Shown here: piece after piece, positions 18,275 to 26,378 of the stretch
How the letters are laid out: every line of letters begins with the position of its first letter
Position numbering within the stretch: the first letter of the stretch is position 1
Assembly (NCBI RefSeq): GCF_003001935.1
Contig: NZ_PVNG01000029.1
Location: 62,001-126,000 of the forward strand
Reading direction: 5' to 3'
Length of the DNA stretch: 64,000 nucleotides
Source of the DNA: Nonomuraea fuscirosea
GTDB taxonomy: Bacteria; Actinomycetota; Actinomycetes; Streptosporangiales; Streptosporangiaceae
Notes under the pieces: generated by a model
Seen by the model: the letters and a program-made list of their open reading frames with translations, nothing else
The model's database searches: none
What the model was told of the DNA's origin: nothing
Program-made: the position numbers and the translations under genes

Positions 18275-19462
18275 TCAGGAGGGGTGGACGGGGAATCCGT
18301 TCACGAAGGTGTGCAGGACGGAGGACAGGTCGGGGGTGGTGACGATGAGGTCGGCGGGCGCGCCGGGCTCGACGCGGCCCCGGTCGAGGCCGAGCAGCCG
18401 GGACGGGTTCGCCGCGGCCAGCCGTACGGCGGTGCCGAGGTCCACCTCGGTCCGCGTGACCGCCCAGGCGAGGCACTCGAGCAGTGAGCTGCCCGACCCG
18501 GCCAGCAGTTCGCCGCCGGGCAGCGTCACCCGGCCGTCCCGCCGGACGGTGACCCGCCCGCCGACCGGGGTCGTGTAGTCGCCGGGCGCGCGGCCTGCCA
18601 TCGCGACGGAGTCGCTGACCAGCAGCGAACGGCCCACCCCCTTGGCGCGCAGCATCACGGTGAAGGTGTCGGCGGGCAGGTGGTGCCCGTCCGCGATGAA
18701 CGTCGCGGCGAGCCGGTCCTCGGCCAGCTGCGCCCAGAGGTGGTTGGGATGCCGGCGGATCATGGTGTGGGCGCCGTTGCCCAGGTGGGTGGAGAGCCGG
18801 GCGCCCGCCCGTACGGCGGCCTCGATGTCGGCGGGGGTGGCCGCGGTGTGGCCGATGGAGGCGATGACGCCCTGCCGGGCGAGGCCGGCGATGTAGCCGG
18901 CGGCGCCGGGCCGTTCGGGGGCCAGCGTGACGATCCGCACCAGCCCGCCGGCCGCCTCCTGCCAGCGCGCGAACTCGGCGAGGTCGGGGTCGCGCAGGTG
19001 GCGGGCGTCGTGCGCGCCGCGCGGCCCGTCCTCGGCCGCCAGGTACGGGCCCTCCACGTGCACGGCGGGAATGGCGTGCCGGACCAGCGGGTCGGCCTCG
19101 CGGGCGGCCGCGATCACACGCAGGTTGCGCAGGATGGCCGCTTCCGGGGCGGTGATGATCGTGGGGCACAGTGTGGTGGTGCCGCGCCGCCACAGCTCGC
19201 GTACCAGGTCGGAGACGTCGCCGGGCGATAGGTCGGGGGCGTTGAAGTCGAGCCCGCCGTATCCGTTCACCTGGAGGTCCACCAGCCCGGGCAGGATGAG
19301 CGCGTCGGACGCGCCGCCGACGTCGGTGACGGCGGCGATCCGCGACCCCTCCAGCTCGACCCGTACGGAACGCCCATCCGTGAGACGGCCCTCGACGTGC
19401 ACGGGACGTCCGTTCGTCAGGCGGCCCTCGACGGGTACGGAACGCTCGCCCTCGATGCTCAT
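18275..19462 (-). CDS. nagA: N-acetylglucosamine-6-phosphate deacetylase
   Basis: Removes acetate from GlcNAc-6-phosphate to give glucosamine-6-phosphate, the substrate of NagB encoded nearby. 395-aa amidohydrolase: 'LPGLVDLQVNGYGG' (about 56-69), 'HVEGPYL' with the metal Glu (near 131), 'HT' (near 193), 'THLGNGAH' (near 215), and the catalytic Asp in 'LLVSDSVAMAG' (near 268). ATG 19462 overlaps the stop of the upstream gene (ATGA). The N-terminus contains a 12-residue near-duplication (VEGRLTNGRPVH / VEGRLTDGRSVR), an odd expansion before the barrel that lengthens the usual beta-sandwich strand. Confidence 0.93.
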   Translation of the reverse strand: MSIEGERSVPVEGRLTNGRPVHVEGRLTDGRSVRVELEGSRIAAVTDVGGASDALILPGLVDLQVNGYGGLDFNAPDLSPGDVSDLVRELWRRGTTTLCPTIITAPEAAILRNLRVIAAAREADPLVRHAIPAVHVEGPYLAAEDGPRGAHDARHLRDPDLAEFARWQEAAGGLVRIVTLAPERPGAAGYIAGLARQGVIASIGHTAATPADIEAAVRAGARLSTHLGNGAHTMIRRHPNHLWAQLAEDRLAATFIADGHHLPADTFTVMLRAKGVGRSLLVSDSVAMAGRAPGDYTTPVGGRVTVRRDGRVTLPGGELLAGSGSSLLECLAWAVTRTEVDLGTAVRLAAANPSRLLGLDRGRVEPGAPADLIVTTPDLSSVLHTFVNGFPVHPS

Positions 19463-20709
19463 CCCGCCTCCCCGAGCAGTTCCCTGGCGGCGGCCATGAC
19501 CAGGCGACCCGCCTCGGGCGTGAACGCGGCCCGCAGCCCGTAGGCGCGGTGAGCCTCCTCGATCTCGTACCCGCCGGCCCCGTAATGCGACTCCGGATAG
19601 GGCAGGTAGCCGGGCACGCCGCCGGTGTACCCGGCGACCAGCAGCCCGGGATCGCCCAGCGCGGCGCGCAGCTCCAGGGCGAACTCGACGAAGGGCTCGC
19701 CGGGCAGGAACACCAGCGGCACGCCGGCCCACCGGTGCACGGCCACCTGCACCTCGACCGCCGCAGGCCCGGGGTCGCGGAGCTGGACGCGGGCCCAGCC
19801 GGCCCAGATCCCGCCGGGTTCGCCGGCCAGCGTACGCAGCTCGGCAGGGGTGAGCGGGTCCCCGACGGGCAGGGCGACGGGCGCGGCGGCCGCCGACACC
19901 GGCCCCGTGACCGCTCGCGTGCCGGCGTCGAGCACGGCCTGCCCGACCAGGGTCCCGTTCCCGCGCGCGGCCTCGAACGTGCGGCCGGGCAGCGACCCGG
20001 CCCCGGGCCGCAGGCTGTCGACCGCGGCGTGCCCGGTGTTGAGCTGGCCGCAGCAACCCTGGAGGAACAGGGCCACGCCGCCGATCGCGGACTCGACGTG
20101 CCGCCGCGCGTAGCCGGGCCAGTCCGCGGTGACGCTCAGGTTGTCGGGGCCGAGCGTCACCGGGTGGCAGGCGTGGGAGAACACGGTGGCGATCGGCTCG
20201 CCGTTCTCGCGCTCCAGCCGGACGACGGGGACCGCCGGATCGGTGAGGGCCGCGCCGCGCCGGTTGTGCGCGACGCCGTGCAGCGTGCCGTGGCCCCGGC
20301 GCATCACGGCGGGCGTCAGCGCGGCGAGCGCGGCGGCCCCGGCGTCGGCCAGCCGCGCGCGGGCGTGCGCGACGTAGGCGGGATCGGCGACACCGCCGAT
20401 GCCGCCCCTGGTCACGGCGGGCCCGGCGTGGGTGTGGGTGACCGCCACGGCCACCGCCTCGGCCGGGATCCCGGTGCGCTCGTGCAGGTCGGCGGCGACG
20501 TTTCGTACCGTGTCGGGGTCGAGCGCGATGAGGTCGGCGCAGATCACGACGGACGTGGCCGCGCCGTCGGAGACCGCCACGGCGGTGGCGAGCAGCGGAT
20601 CGTGCACCGCCGCCGACGGCGACCGCCGGGCGGCGTAACCGGCCAGCGAGCCGCCGACCGGCGGCGTGATGTCCGCGACCGCGGCCCCGGCCAGCAGCGT
20701 CACAGCCAT
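19459..20709 (-). CDS. Neutral/alkaline ceramidase-like N-terminal domain protein
   Basis: 416 aa, no signal peptide, matching the N-terminal catalytic domain of neutral ceramidases: 'GAAVADITPPVGGSLAGYAARR' (about 8-29; D, T, P), 'VTHTHAGPA' zinc histidines (near 89-97), 'FSHACHPVTLG' (near 175) and 'FLQGCCGQLNTG' (near 214). Sphingolipids are unlikely substrates; in bacterial sugar operons this family is commonly found beside deacetylases and may hydrolyse an amide on an amino sugar, which is inference. It overlaps SIS (10 bases) and nagA (4 bases), so it belongs to the same operon. Confidence 0.85.
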   Translation of the reverse strand: MAVTLLAGAAVADITPPVGGSLAGYAARRSPSAAVHDPLLATAVAVSDGAATSVVICADLIALDPDTVRNVAADLHERTGIPAEAVAVAVTHTHAGPAVTRGGIGGVADPAYVAHARARLADAGAAALAALTPAVMRRGHGTLHGVAHNRRGAALTDPAVPVVRLERENGEPIATVFSHACHPVTLGPDNLSVTADWPGYARRHVESAIGGVALFLQGCCGQLNTGHAAVDSLRPGAGSLPGRTFEAARGNGTLVGQAVLDAGTRAVTGPVSAAAAPVALPVGDPLTPAELRTLAGEPGGIWAGWARVQLRDPGPAAVEVQVAVHRWAGVPLVFLPGEPFVEFALELRAALGDPGLLVAGYTGGVPGYLPYPESHYGAGGYEIEEAHRAYGLRAAFTPEAGRLVMAAARELLGEAG

Positions 20710-21482
20710 CGCACCCGCCCGCGGAAACGGTCCTGGAAGAGCGCGTTGCGCTCGTCGCCGTCCGGCGCGTTCCCGCTGCGCCAGATCTCGGGGACGGCGC
20801 CGCGCCCGGCCAGTTCGGCGATGGCCGCCGCCATGAGCACGTTGAGCGCGTACGCGTTGGCGAACGTCGAGATCGCGCCCACCCGCTCGGGCACCCCTTC
20901 GATCTCCAGCACGGCGTCACCGACCGGCACCTTCGTGTCGATGTGCAGGTCCACCAGGTCGTGCAGGTTGCGCCTGGTCGGGTGCCTGGCCGGATGATCG
21001 GGCGCGGTCCTGTCGGCGTGCTCCCTGGAGGAGACGCCGATGAGGGTGACGCCGCGTTCGCGGGCGGTCAGGGCCGCGTCGATGAGCGCGGCGTTGATGC
21101 CGTACGCGTTGACCAGGACGAGCAGGTCACCCGCGCCGAGCCGGTTGTCCTCGATGACCACGCGGCCGTAGCCGGGAGTGCGTTCGATGGCCATCGAGCG
21201 CAGCGCGCCGCCGGACAGCAGCGTGCCCTCGTCGAGGATCGCGCTGACGTTCACCAGGCCGCCGGCGCGGAAGAACACCTCCTGCGCGGCCAGGTTCGAA
21301 TGCCCTCCGGGGCCGTAGACGTAGATCAGTCGCTCCGCGTCCTGGTGCCCGGTGAGGTGGTCGGCGATGAGCGTGGCCGCCGCCCCGACGGCGTCGGCCT
21401 CCTCGGTCTCGATCCGGCCGATCAGGCCCGCGACCTGTTCGGCGTACGTTCGCATGAGCGACACGTGCCGTCCGTTTTGCAC
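20700..21482 (-). CDS. SIS-domain sugar-phosphate-binding protein
   Basis: 260-aa sugar isomerase-like protein. An N-terminal helix pair is followed by a Rossmann-like SIS domain with 'LIYVYGPGGHSNLAAQEVFFRAGGLVN' (about 52-78; glycine-rich phosphate loop), 'GDLLVLVNAYGINAALID' and 'GVTLIGVSS'. Single-SIS proteins of this length (YckF/UPF0309-like) bind phosphosugars and may isomerise or epimerise them. GTG 21482 has GAGGGA seven bases upstream. It is the first gene of the leftward LacI-controlled operon; an operator lies 23 bases upstream of its start. Confidence 0.88.
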   Translation of the reverse strand: MQNGRHVSLMRTYAEQVAGLIGRIETEEADAVGAAATLIADHLTGHQDAERLIYVYGPGGHSNLAAQEVFFRAGGLVNVSAILDEGTLLSGGALRSMAIERTPGYGRVVIEDNRLGAGDLLVLVNAYGINAALIDAALTARERGVTLIGVSSREHADRTAPDHPARHPTRRNLHDLVDLHIDTKVPVGDAVLEIEGVPERVGAISTFANAYALNVLMAAAIAELAGRGAVPEIWRSGNAPDGDERNALFQDRFRGRVRWL

Positions 21483-21504
21483 CTGCAGGCTCCCTCATGA
21501 CCGA

Positions 21505-21518
21505 TGAAAGCGATTGCA
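21505..21518 (+). promoter_or_regulatory. LacI-family operator, leftward operon
   Basis: TGAAAGCGATTGCA fits the LacI-family consensus TGNAANCGNTTNCA at every fixed position on the complementary strand. It lies just upstream of the SIS gene start. The same 14 bases, inverted, occur at 22603-22616 on the other side of the LacI gene, which makes chance very unlikely. Confidence 0.85.
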
Positions 21519-21546
21519 GGCATTCAAGACCAAGACAGAAGCCCGG

Positions 21547-22536
21547 TCAAGAGGTGGAACGCGGCCCCGTGGAGTCGCGCGCGACGAACACGCCGGGCAG
21601 CGCGACGTGCTCGGCCGGCCCGCCGGGCGTCTCGATCTGCCTGGTCAGCACCTGCACGGCGGTCGCCCCGAGATCGTCCATCGGCGCGGTCACCGTCGTC
21701 AGGCTCGGCGTCACGGTCCTGGCGAGCAGCACGTCGTCACACCCGACGACGCTGCGCTCGCCGGGCACGGAGACGCCCCGGCCGGCCAGCTCGGCCAGCA
21801 CCCCGCACGCGGTCAGGTCGTCGAACGCGAAGGCCGCCGTGGCATCGGTCGCGAGCAGCGCGGCGCCGGCCTGCCTTCCGCCCTTGAACGTGGCGCGGAA
21901 CGGGCCGAGCTCGATCAGCTCCACCCCGCGTCCCCGCGCCCACCTGCGGATCGCCTGCGAGCGCCGGGCCGCCGCCCACGACGCGCTCGGCCCCGCGAGC
22001 AGCGCGAACGAGCGATGGCCGTGCTTGTGCAGATGCTCGCCCGCGTCGAAGAGCGCGCTGGTGTTGTCGCAGATCACCGAGGACAGCTCGCGCAGCGGCC
22101 GGTTGAGCAGCACGCACGGCAGGCCCCGCGCCGCCTCGCGCAGCGCCGCCGACGACGAGCGCGGCGAGGCCACGATCACCCCGTCGACCCGGCTGCGCAG
22201 CTGGGCGACGTGGCGCACCTCCGCCGCCGCGCTCTCCTCCGCGTCGATCAGCATGACCGAGCTGCCCATCCGTTCGGCGGTGCGCTGGATCGCGCGGACG
22301 AGCAGCGGGAAGAACGGGTTGGTGATGTCGGGCACGACCAGCCCGATCATCTCGGCCCGCCCGGTGACCAGACCGCGCGCGGCGGAGCTCGGCTGGTAGC
22401 CCAGCTCGCGGGCGGCGGCCATGATCTGCTCCCTGACCGGCGCGCTGACCAGCTCGGGGCGGTTGAAGGCGCGCGAGACCGTGGCGGCGGAGACGCCGCA
22501 CCGCTGGGCGATCGAGTAGATCGTCGGCTTGCTCAC
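21547..22536 (-). CDS. LacI-family transcriptional repressor
   Basis: 329 aa: N-terminal LacI headpiece 'TIYSIAQRCGVSAATVSRAFN' (about 5-25; recognition helix VSAATVSR) with the hinge 'GYQPSSAARGL' (about 46-56), then a periplasmic-binding-protein-like sensor with 'IGLVVPDITNPFF' (near 64-76) and 'FAFDDLTACGVL'. GTG 22536 follows GAGGAG by seven bases; the frame runs on to 22617 through the operator and is not used. It lies between the two operons that carry its presumed operators and should repress both until an amino-sugar or its phosphate binds. Confidence 0.92.
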   Translation of the reverse strand: MSKPTIYSIAQRCGVSAATVSRAFNRPELVSAPVREQIMAAARELGYQPSSAARGLVTGRAEMIGLVVPDITNPFFPLLVRAIQRTAERMGSSVMLIDAEESAAAEVRHVAQLRSRVDGVIVASPRSSSAALREAARGLPCVLLNRPLRELSSVICDNTSALFDAGEHLHKHGHRSFALLAGPSASWAAARRSQAIRRWARGRGVELIELGPFRATFKGGRQAGAALLATDATAAFAFDDLTACGVLAELAGRGVSVPGERSVVGCDDVLLARTVTPSLTTVTAPMDDLGATAVQVLTRQIETPGGPAEHVALPGVFVARDSTGPRSTS

Positions 22537-22569
22537 GGCACGCTCCTCGGGGGGTGGGCTCGACCGGGG

Positions 22570-22616
22570 TTGACCGAAGTACTCTAGCGAAGCCAGAATC
22601 CATGCAATCGCTTTCA
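22570..22616 (+). promoter_or_regulatory. Promoter and LacI-family operator, rightward operon
   Basis: TTGACC (22570-22575) and CAGAAT (22594-22599) with an 18-base spacer form a plausible -35/-10 pair. The operator TGCAATCGCTTTCA (22603-22616) lies immediately after the -10, across the likely transcription start, as expected for a repressor site. The AGE-family gene starts at 22653. Confidence 0.75.
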
Positions 22617-22652
22617 TTATTCCTCGGCGAACAGGCCCGGTGAAAGGACGGT

Positions 22653-23903
22653 ATGAGTTCGGAGCAGCCGGAGCGGGTCGCCCGCGGGCAACTCGAAGAC
22701 GTCATCCTCCCCTTCTGGCTCGACCACGGCATCGACACCGAGCACGGCGGGTTCTACACCTGCTTCGACAACCGGGGCCGGCGGCGCCTGTCGACGGACA
22801 AGTTCACCTGGTCGCAGGGCCGGTTCGTGTGGCTGCTGGCCCGCGCCGCCAGGCTCGCCGAGCGCGGCCTGCTCACCGCCGACGCCGCCGCCCTCGTCCG
22901 GCTCGCCGAGCGCGGCGCGTCCTTCCTCCTCGCCCACGCCGTCCGCCCCGACGGCAGTTGCGCGTACGTCCTGGACGAGAGAGGCGGGCCCGCGCTCGGC
23001 GAGGACGGCCTGCCGCTGCCCGTGCGGCGCAGCGTCTACGCCGACGCCTTCGTCGCCATGGGGCTGTCCGAGCTCACCGTGGCCACCGGCTCGCCCGAGC
23101 ACCTGCCGGTGATCGACCGGATCGTCCAGCGGGTCGCGGACGACGTGGAAGCGGGCGACCCGCCGACGCCGCCGTACCCGCTGCCGCCCGGCTGTTCGGG
23201 GTTCGGCGCGCGCATGATCGTGCTCAACGCCCGGCTCGACCAGGCCCGCGCGCACCTGGCCGGGCCCGGCGCGAAGGCCGACCTGGGGGAACTGCGGGCC
23301 GCGCGCCGGGCCATGCTCGCGCACCGGGAGGACGGCGGGCTGTTCACCGAGACGTTCGTGCCCGACCCCGGCCTGCGTGACACGATCCTCGCCCGGCACC
23401 GCACCCCCGGCCACGCGCTGGAGGGGATCTGGATGGCGCTGGAGGCCGGCGAACTGCTCGGCGAGACCGGCGACCAGGCCGGCCTGCTCGCCTCCGTGTC
23501 CGCGCTGTGCCGGGTCGGATGGGACGACGAGCACGGCGGGCTGTTCCGCTACGTGGACGTCTCCGGCCGGCCGTACGGGGGCCCGTACGAGGACCTGGTC
23601 ACGCGGACTTGGTCCACCAAGCTGTGGTGGGTGCACACCGAGGCCGCGTACGCCACCCGCCTGGCGGCCGAGCGTTACGGCGACCGGGAGGCGGCCCGCT
23701 GGTTCGAGCGCGTCTGGGACTACACGCTGCGCACCTTCCCCGGAGGGGCCGAGGGCGCCGAGTGGATCCAGATCAGGGACCGGACCGGCGCCCCGCTCGA
23801 CGAGGTCGTCGCCCTGCCGGTCAAGGATCCGTACCACATCGCCAGAAACCTCATGCAGATCGTCGAGCTCCACGCAGCCGGAGCACCAGGGGAGCAGCCG
23901 TGA
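22653..23903 (+). CDS. AGE-family N-acylglucosamine 2-epimerase-like protein
   Basis: 416-aa (alpha/alpha)6-barrel protein. 'LPFWLDHGIDTEHGGFYTCFDNRG' (about 19-42), 'WSQGRFVWLLA' (near 53-63), 'RRSVYADAFVAMGLSE' (near 126) and 'RTPGHALEGIWMALEAGELL' with its His (near 250) are the family's active-site segments, and 'WSTKLWWVHTEAAYATRLA' gives the late His. It likely interconverts ManNAc-type and GlcNAc-type sugars or epimerises a related aldose. AAAGGA precedes ATG 22653. First gene of the rightward operon, with NagB overlapping its end. Confidence 0.88.
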   Translation: MSSEQPERVARGQLEDVILPFWLDHGIDTEHGGFYTCFDNRGRRRLSTDKFTWSQGRFVWLLARAARLAERGLLTADAAALVRLAERGASFLLAHAVRPDGSCAYVLDERGGPALGEDGLPLPVRRSVYADAFVAMGLSELTVATGSPEHLPVIDRIVQRVADDVEAGDPPTPPYPLPPGCSGFGARMIVLNARLDQARAHLAGPGAKADLGELRAARRAMLAHREDGGLFTETFVPDPGLRDTILARHRTPGHALEGIWMALEAGELLGETGDQAGLLASVSALCRVGWDDEHGGLFRYVDVSGRPYGGPYEDLVTRTWSTKLWWVHTEAAYATRLAAERYGDREAARWFERVWDYTLRTFPGGAEGAEWIQIRDRTGAPLDEVVALPVKDPYHIARNLMQIVELHAAGAPGEQP

Positions 23904-24673
23904 CGGCCACCAACACCGGCCCCGTGATCGAACGGACCGCCGGCAACCTCGAAGCCCGGATCTACCGCGACCGGCCGGCGGCCGGCGCCGCAGCCGCGCG
24001 GGTCGCGGCCGAGGCACTGCGCTCGGCGCTGGCCGCGCGCGGCGCGGCCAGCGCCGTCTTCGCGGCCGCGCCCTCGCAGCGGGAGACGCTGGCCGGCCTG
24101 CGCGCCGCCGCCGGGATCGACTGGTCCAGGGTCACCGTCTTCCACATGGACGAGTACATCGGCCTGCCCGCCGACGCCCCCCAGCGCTTCGGCCGCTTCC
24201 TGCGCGAAGAGCTCTGGGACGCGGTACGCCCCGGCGCCGTCCACGTGATCGACCCCGGCGACGACCCGGAGGCGGAGAGCGCCCGCTACGCCGGGCTGCT
24301 CGGCCAGGGCCCGATCGACCTGGTCTGCCTCGGCATCGGCGACAACGGCCACCTGGCCTTCAACGACCCTCCCGTGGCCGACTTCGCCGACCCCCTCGCG
24401 GTCAAGGTGGTCGAGCTCGACGACGCCTGCCGTACGCAGCAGGTCAGCGACGGCTGCTTCGCCACCCTCGCCGACGTGCCCGCGCGGGCGGTCACGCTGA
24501 CCGTGCCCACCCTGATGGCCGGGCGCACGCTGGTCGCCACCGTGCCGGGCCGGAACAAGCGGGCGGCGCTCGCCGCCGCGCTCGACGGGCCGATCTCCGA
24601 GCGCTGCCCCGCCTCGGTCCTGCGCACCCACCCGGCCTGTACGCTCTTCGCCGACGTGGAGGCCTACCAGTGA
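23900..24673 (+). CDS. nagB: Glucosamine-6-phosphate deaminase
   Basis: 257 aa. Converts glucosamine-6-phosphate to fructose-6-phosphate and ammonia, feeding glycolysis. Motifs: 'FHMDEYIGLP' with the catalytic Asp (about 82-91), 'CLGIGDNGHLAFNDPP' with the ring-opening His/Asp region (about 142-157) and a C-terminal nucleotide-fold end 'LRTHPACTLFAD'. GTG 23900 overlaps the AGE stop. The N-terminal 'SAVFAAAPSQRETL' phosphate-loop is the form found in actinobacterial NagB-like proteins. With NagA on the other operon this completes the GlcNAc-6-P route, although no GlcNAc kinase is seen in the window. Confidence 0.9.
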   Translation: MTATNTGPVIERTAGNLEARIYRDRPAAGAAAARVAAEALRSALAARGAASAVFAAAPSQRETLAGLRAAAGIDWSRVTVFHMDEYIGLPADAPQRFGRFLREELWDAVRPGAVHVIDPGDDPEAESARYAGLLGQGPIDLVCLGIGDNGHLAFNDPPVADFADPLAVKVVELDDACRTQQVSDGCFATLADVPARAVTLTVPTLMAGRTLVATVPGRNKRAALAAALDGPISERCPASVLRTHPACTLFADVEAYQ

Positions 24674-24729
24674 AGCTCACCGGGATCGTCGCCCGGCAGC
24701 TCGTGGAAGGGAGCGTGCCCCGGTGGTGA
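24670..24729 (+). CDS. Possible 19-codon ORF between nagB and polyol dehydrogenase
   Basis: GTG 24670 overlaps the nagB stop (GTGA), and the frame encodes MKLTGIVARQLVEGSVPRW before a TGA that overlaps the next gene's start region. It may be the stub of a lost gene, or a coupling ORF that carries ribosomes to the next start. The GGAAGGGAG inside it is the ribosome site of the dehydrogenase. Expression is not shown. Confidence 0.3.
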   Translation: MKLTGIVARQLVEGSVPRW

Positions 24730-26075
24730 GGCTCAGCCGTGCCACCCTGTCCAGGGTCGCAGCCGAGGCGCGCCCGCTCGCCGAGCCGCGCGCCACCGGC
24801 GTCGTGCACCTGGGCATCGGCGCCTTCCATCGGGCGCACCAGGCCGTCTACACCGAGCAGGCCATGGCCGCGACCGGCGACGACCGGTGGGGCGTCTGCG
24901 GGGCAAGCCAGCGCAGCACCGCCGTGGCCGGCCTGCTGCGCCCGCAGGACTGCCTGTACGGCGTGCGCGCCGGGGACGACGTCCGCGTGATCGGGTCCGT
25001 ACGCGAGGTGCTGGTCCCGGGCGACGACCTCGCCGCCCGCCTGGCCGCCCCGCAGACGGCGGTCGTCACGCTGACCATCACGGAGAAGGGTTACCGCCGC
25101 GCCCCGAGGCCGGACGGGCCGCCCACCGCGATCGGGCGGCTGGTGGCCGGGCTGCGTGCCCGGGCCGCCGCCGACGCCGGCCCGCTCACCGTCGTCTCCT
25201 GCGACAACCTGCCCGGCAACGGCGCGACCCTCGCCGCGCTCGTCACCGAGCTGTGCGAGCCGCCGCTGCTGAGGTGGGCCGAGCAGAACGTCACCTTCCC
25301 GGCGAGCATGGTCGACCGCATCGTCCCCGCTACCACCCCCGCCGACCTGGACGACATGGAGGCCAGGCTCGGCGTGCGCGACCTCGGCGCGGTGGTCACG
25401 GAGCCGTTCACGCAGTGGGTGATCGAGGACGACTTCGCCGGTGACCGCCCGGCCTGGGACCGGGCGGGCGCGCTGCTGGTCGGGGACGTCCGGCCGTACG
25501 AGCGGATGAAGCTGCGCCTGCTCAACGGCAGCCACTCGGCCATCGCCTACCTGTCGGGCGCGGAGCACGTGTCCGAGGCGGTGGGCGACGCCGCGTTCGC
25601 CGGATACCTGCGCCGGCTCATGGACGAGGACCTCTCGCCCACCCTGCACGGGCTCGACGCGTTCGACCTGGCCGGATACAAGCGGTCGCTGCTGACCAGG
25701 TTCGCCAACCCCGGCCTGCGGCACCGCGTCACGCAGATCGCGGCCGACGGCTCGCAGAAACTGCCCCAACGCCTGCTCGACCCGGCCCGCGAGCGGCTGG
25801 CCGCCGGGCACGAGCCCCGCTTGATCGCGCTGGCGGTGGCGGGCTGGATGCGGTACGTCACGACGGCGCGCGAGCTGGACGACCCCCTGGCCGACCGGCT
25901 CACCGGCGACCCGCACGCCGGCGCCGCGGCCACCGTGGAGCGCCTGCTGGCGATCGAGGAGATCTTCGGTCCCGACCTGAGGGACGACCGGGTCTTCCGT
26001 GACCTGGTCACCGACGGCCTGCACCGCCTCACCGCCGACGGCCTCGCCGCCACCCTCCGCACCCTCGACACCTGA
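24723..26075 (+). CDS. Mannitol dehydrogenase-family oxidoreductase
   Basis: 450-aa long-chain NAD(P)-dependent polyol/uronate dehydrogenase. N-terminal Rossmann domain with 'GVVHLGIGAFHRAHQAVYTEQ' (about 25-45; GxGxFxR dinucleotide loop), then 'VSCDNLPGNGATL' (near 158-170), 'FPASMVDRIVP' (near 194) and the catalytic-region 'NGSHSAIAYLSG' (near 265-276, equivalent to the family K-x-R-x-L-N-G-x-H). Slightly shorter than the usual 480-490 aa. GTG 24723 has GGAAGGGAG nine bases upstream. It could act on a sugar acid or alditol from the same uptake route; the substrate is not decidable. Confidence 0.88.
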   Translation: MVRLSRATLSRVAAEARPLAEPRATGVVHLGIGAFHRAHQAVYTEQAMAATGDDRWGVCGASQRSTAVAGLLRPQDCLYGVRAGDDVRVIGSVREVLVPGDDLAARLAAPQTAVVTLTITEKGYRRAPRPDGPPTAIGRLVAGLRARAAADAGPLTVVSCDNLPGNGATLAALVTELCEPPLLRWAEQNVTFPASMVDRIVPATTPADLDDMEARLGVRDLGAVVTEPFTQWVIEDDFAGDRPAWDRAGALLVGDVRPYERMKLRLLNGSHSAIAYLSGAEHVSEAVGDAAFAGYLRRLMDEDLSPTLHGLDAFDLAGYKRSLLTRFANPGLRHRVTQIAADGSQKLPQRLLDPARERLAAGHEPRLIALAVAGWMRYVTTARELDDPLADRLTGDPHAGAAATVERLLAIEEIFGPDLRDDRVFRDLVTDGLHRLTADGLAATLRTLDT

Positions 26076-26247
26076 CCGCCCCCCGAGAACGCCTGGCCGC
26101 CCCCGCGAACGCCTTCGCCTCAAGGCGCTGAGCGTCCCGGGCGCGGCCGAAAACCGGTTGAGCCCCGCGCCGGTGTTCCCATAGGTTGCCTGCGGCCCGC
26201 CATCGTGAGGACAGAGGACATCAACCGCGTGACCCCGCCTGCTCGCC

Positions 26248-26369
26248 AGACCTGACACGTACTTCCGCTCTCTTCCAGCCGGCCCGGGTGGCCGGCTCCG
26301 CCGGGCTGCCCGCGTGCGCCCGGTCGTTCAGCGTCTGAGGCCGCGCGTAACCGGCCTCGTGTCAGGTCT
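26248..26369 (+). promoter_or_regulatory. Structured leader upstream of the DUF1062 gene
   Basis: A 12-bp outer helix, AGACCTGACACG (26248-26259) with CGTGTCAGGTCT (26358-26369), closes three local hairpins: GCCGGCC/GGCCGGC (26278-26284, 26290-26296), CCGGGC/GCCCGG (26301-26306, 26318-26323) and AGGCCG/CGGCCT (26338-26343, 26352-26357). The last hairpin abuts the outer helix. The GAGAG ribosome site follows at 26371, ten bases from ATG 26379. A possible 8-codon leader peptide (GTG 26229, stop 26253-26255 inside the outer helix, AGAGGA upstream) precedes it. GC hairpins are common in this genome, but the mixed-composition 12-bp outer pair is not expected by chance. Confidence 0.5.
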
Positions 26370-26378
26370 TGAGAGATC

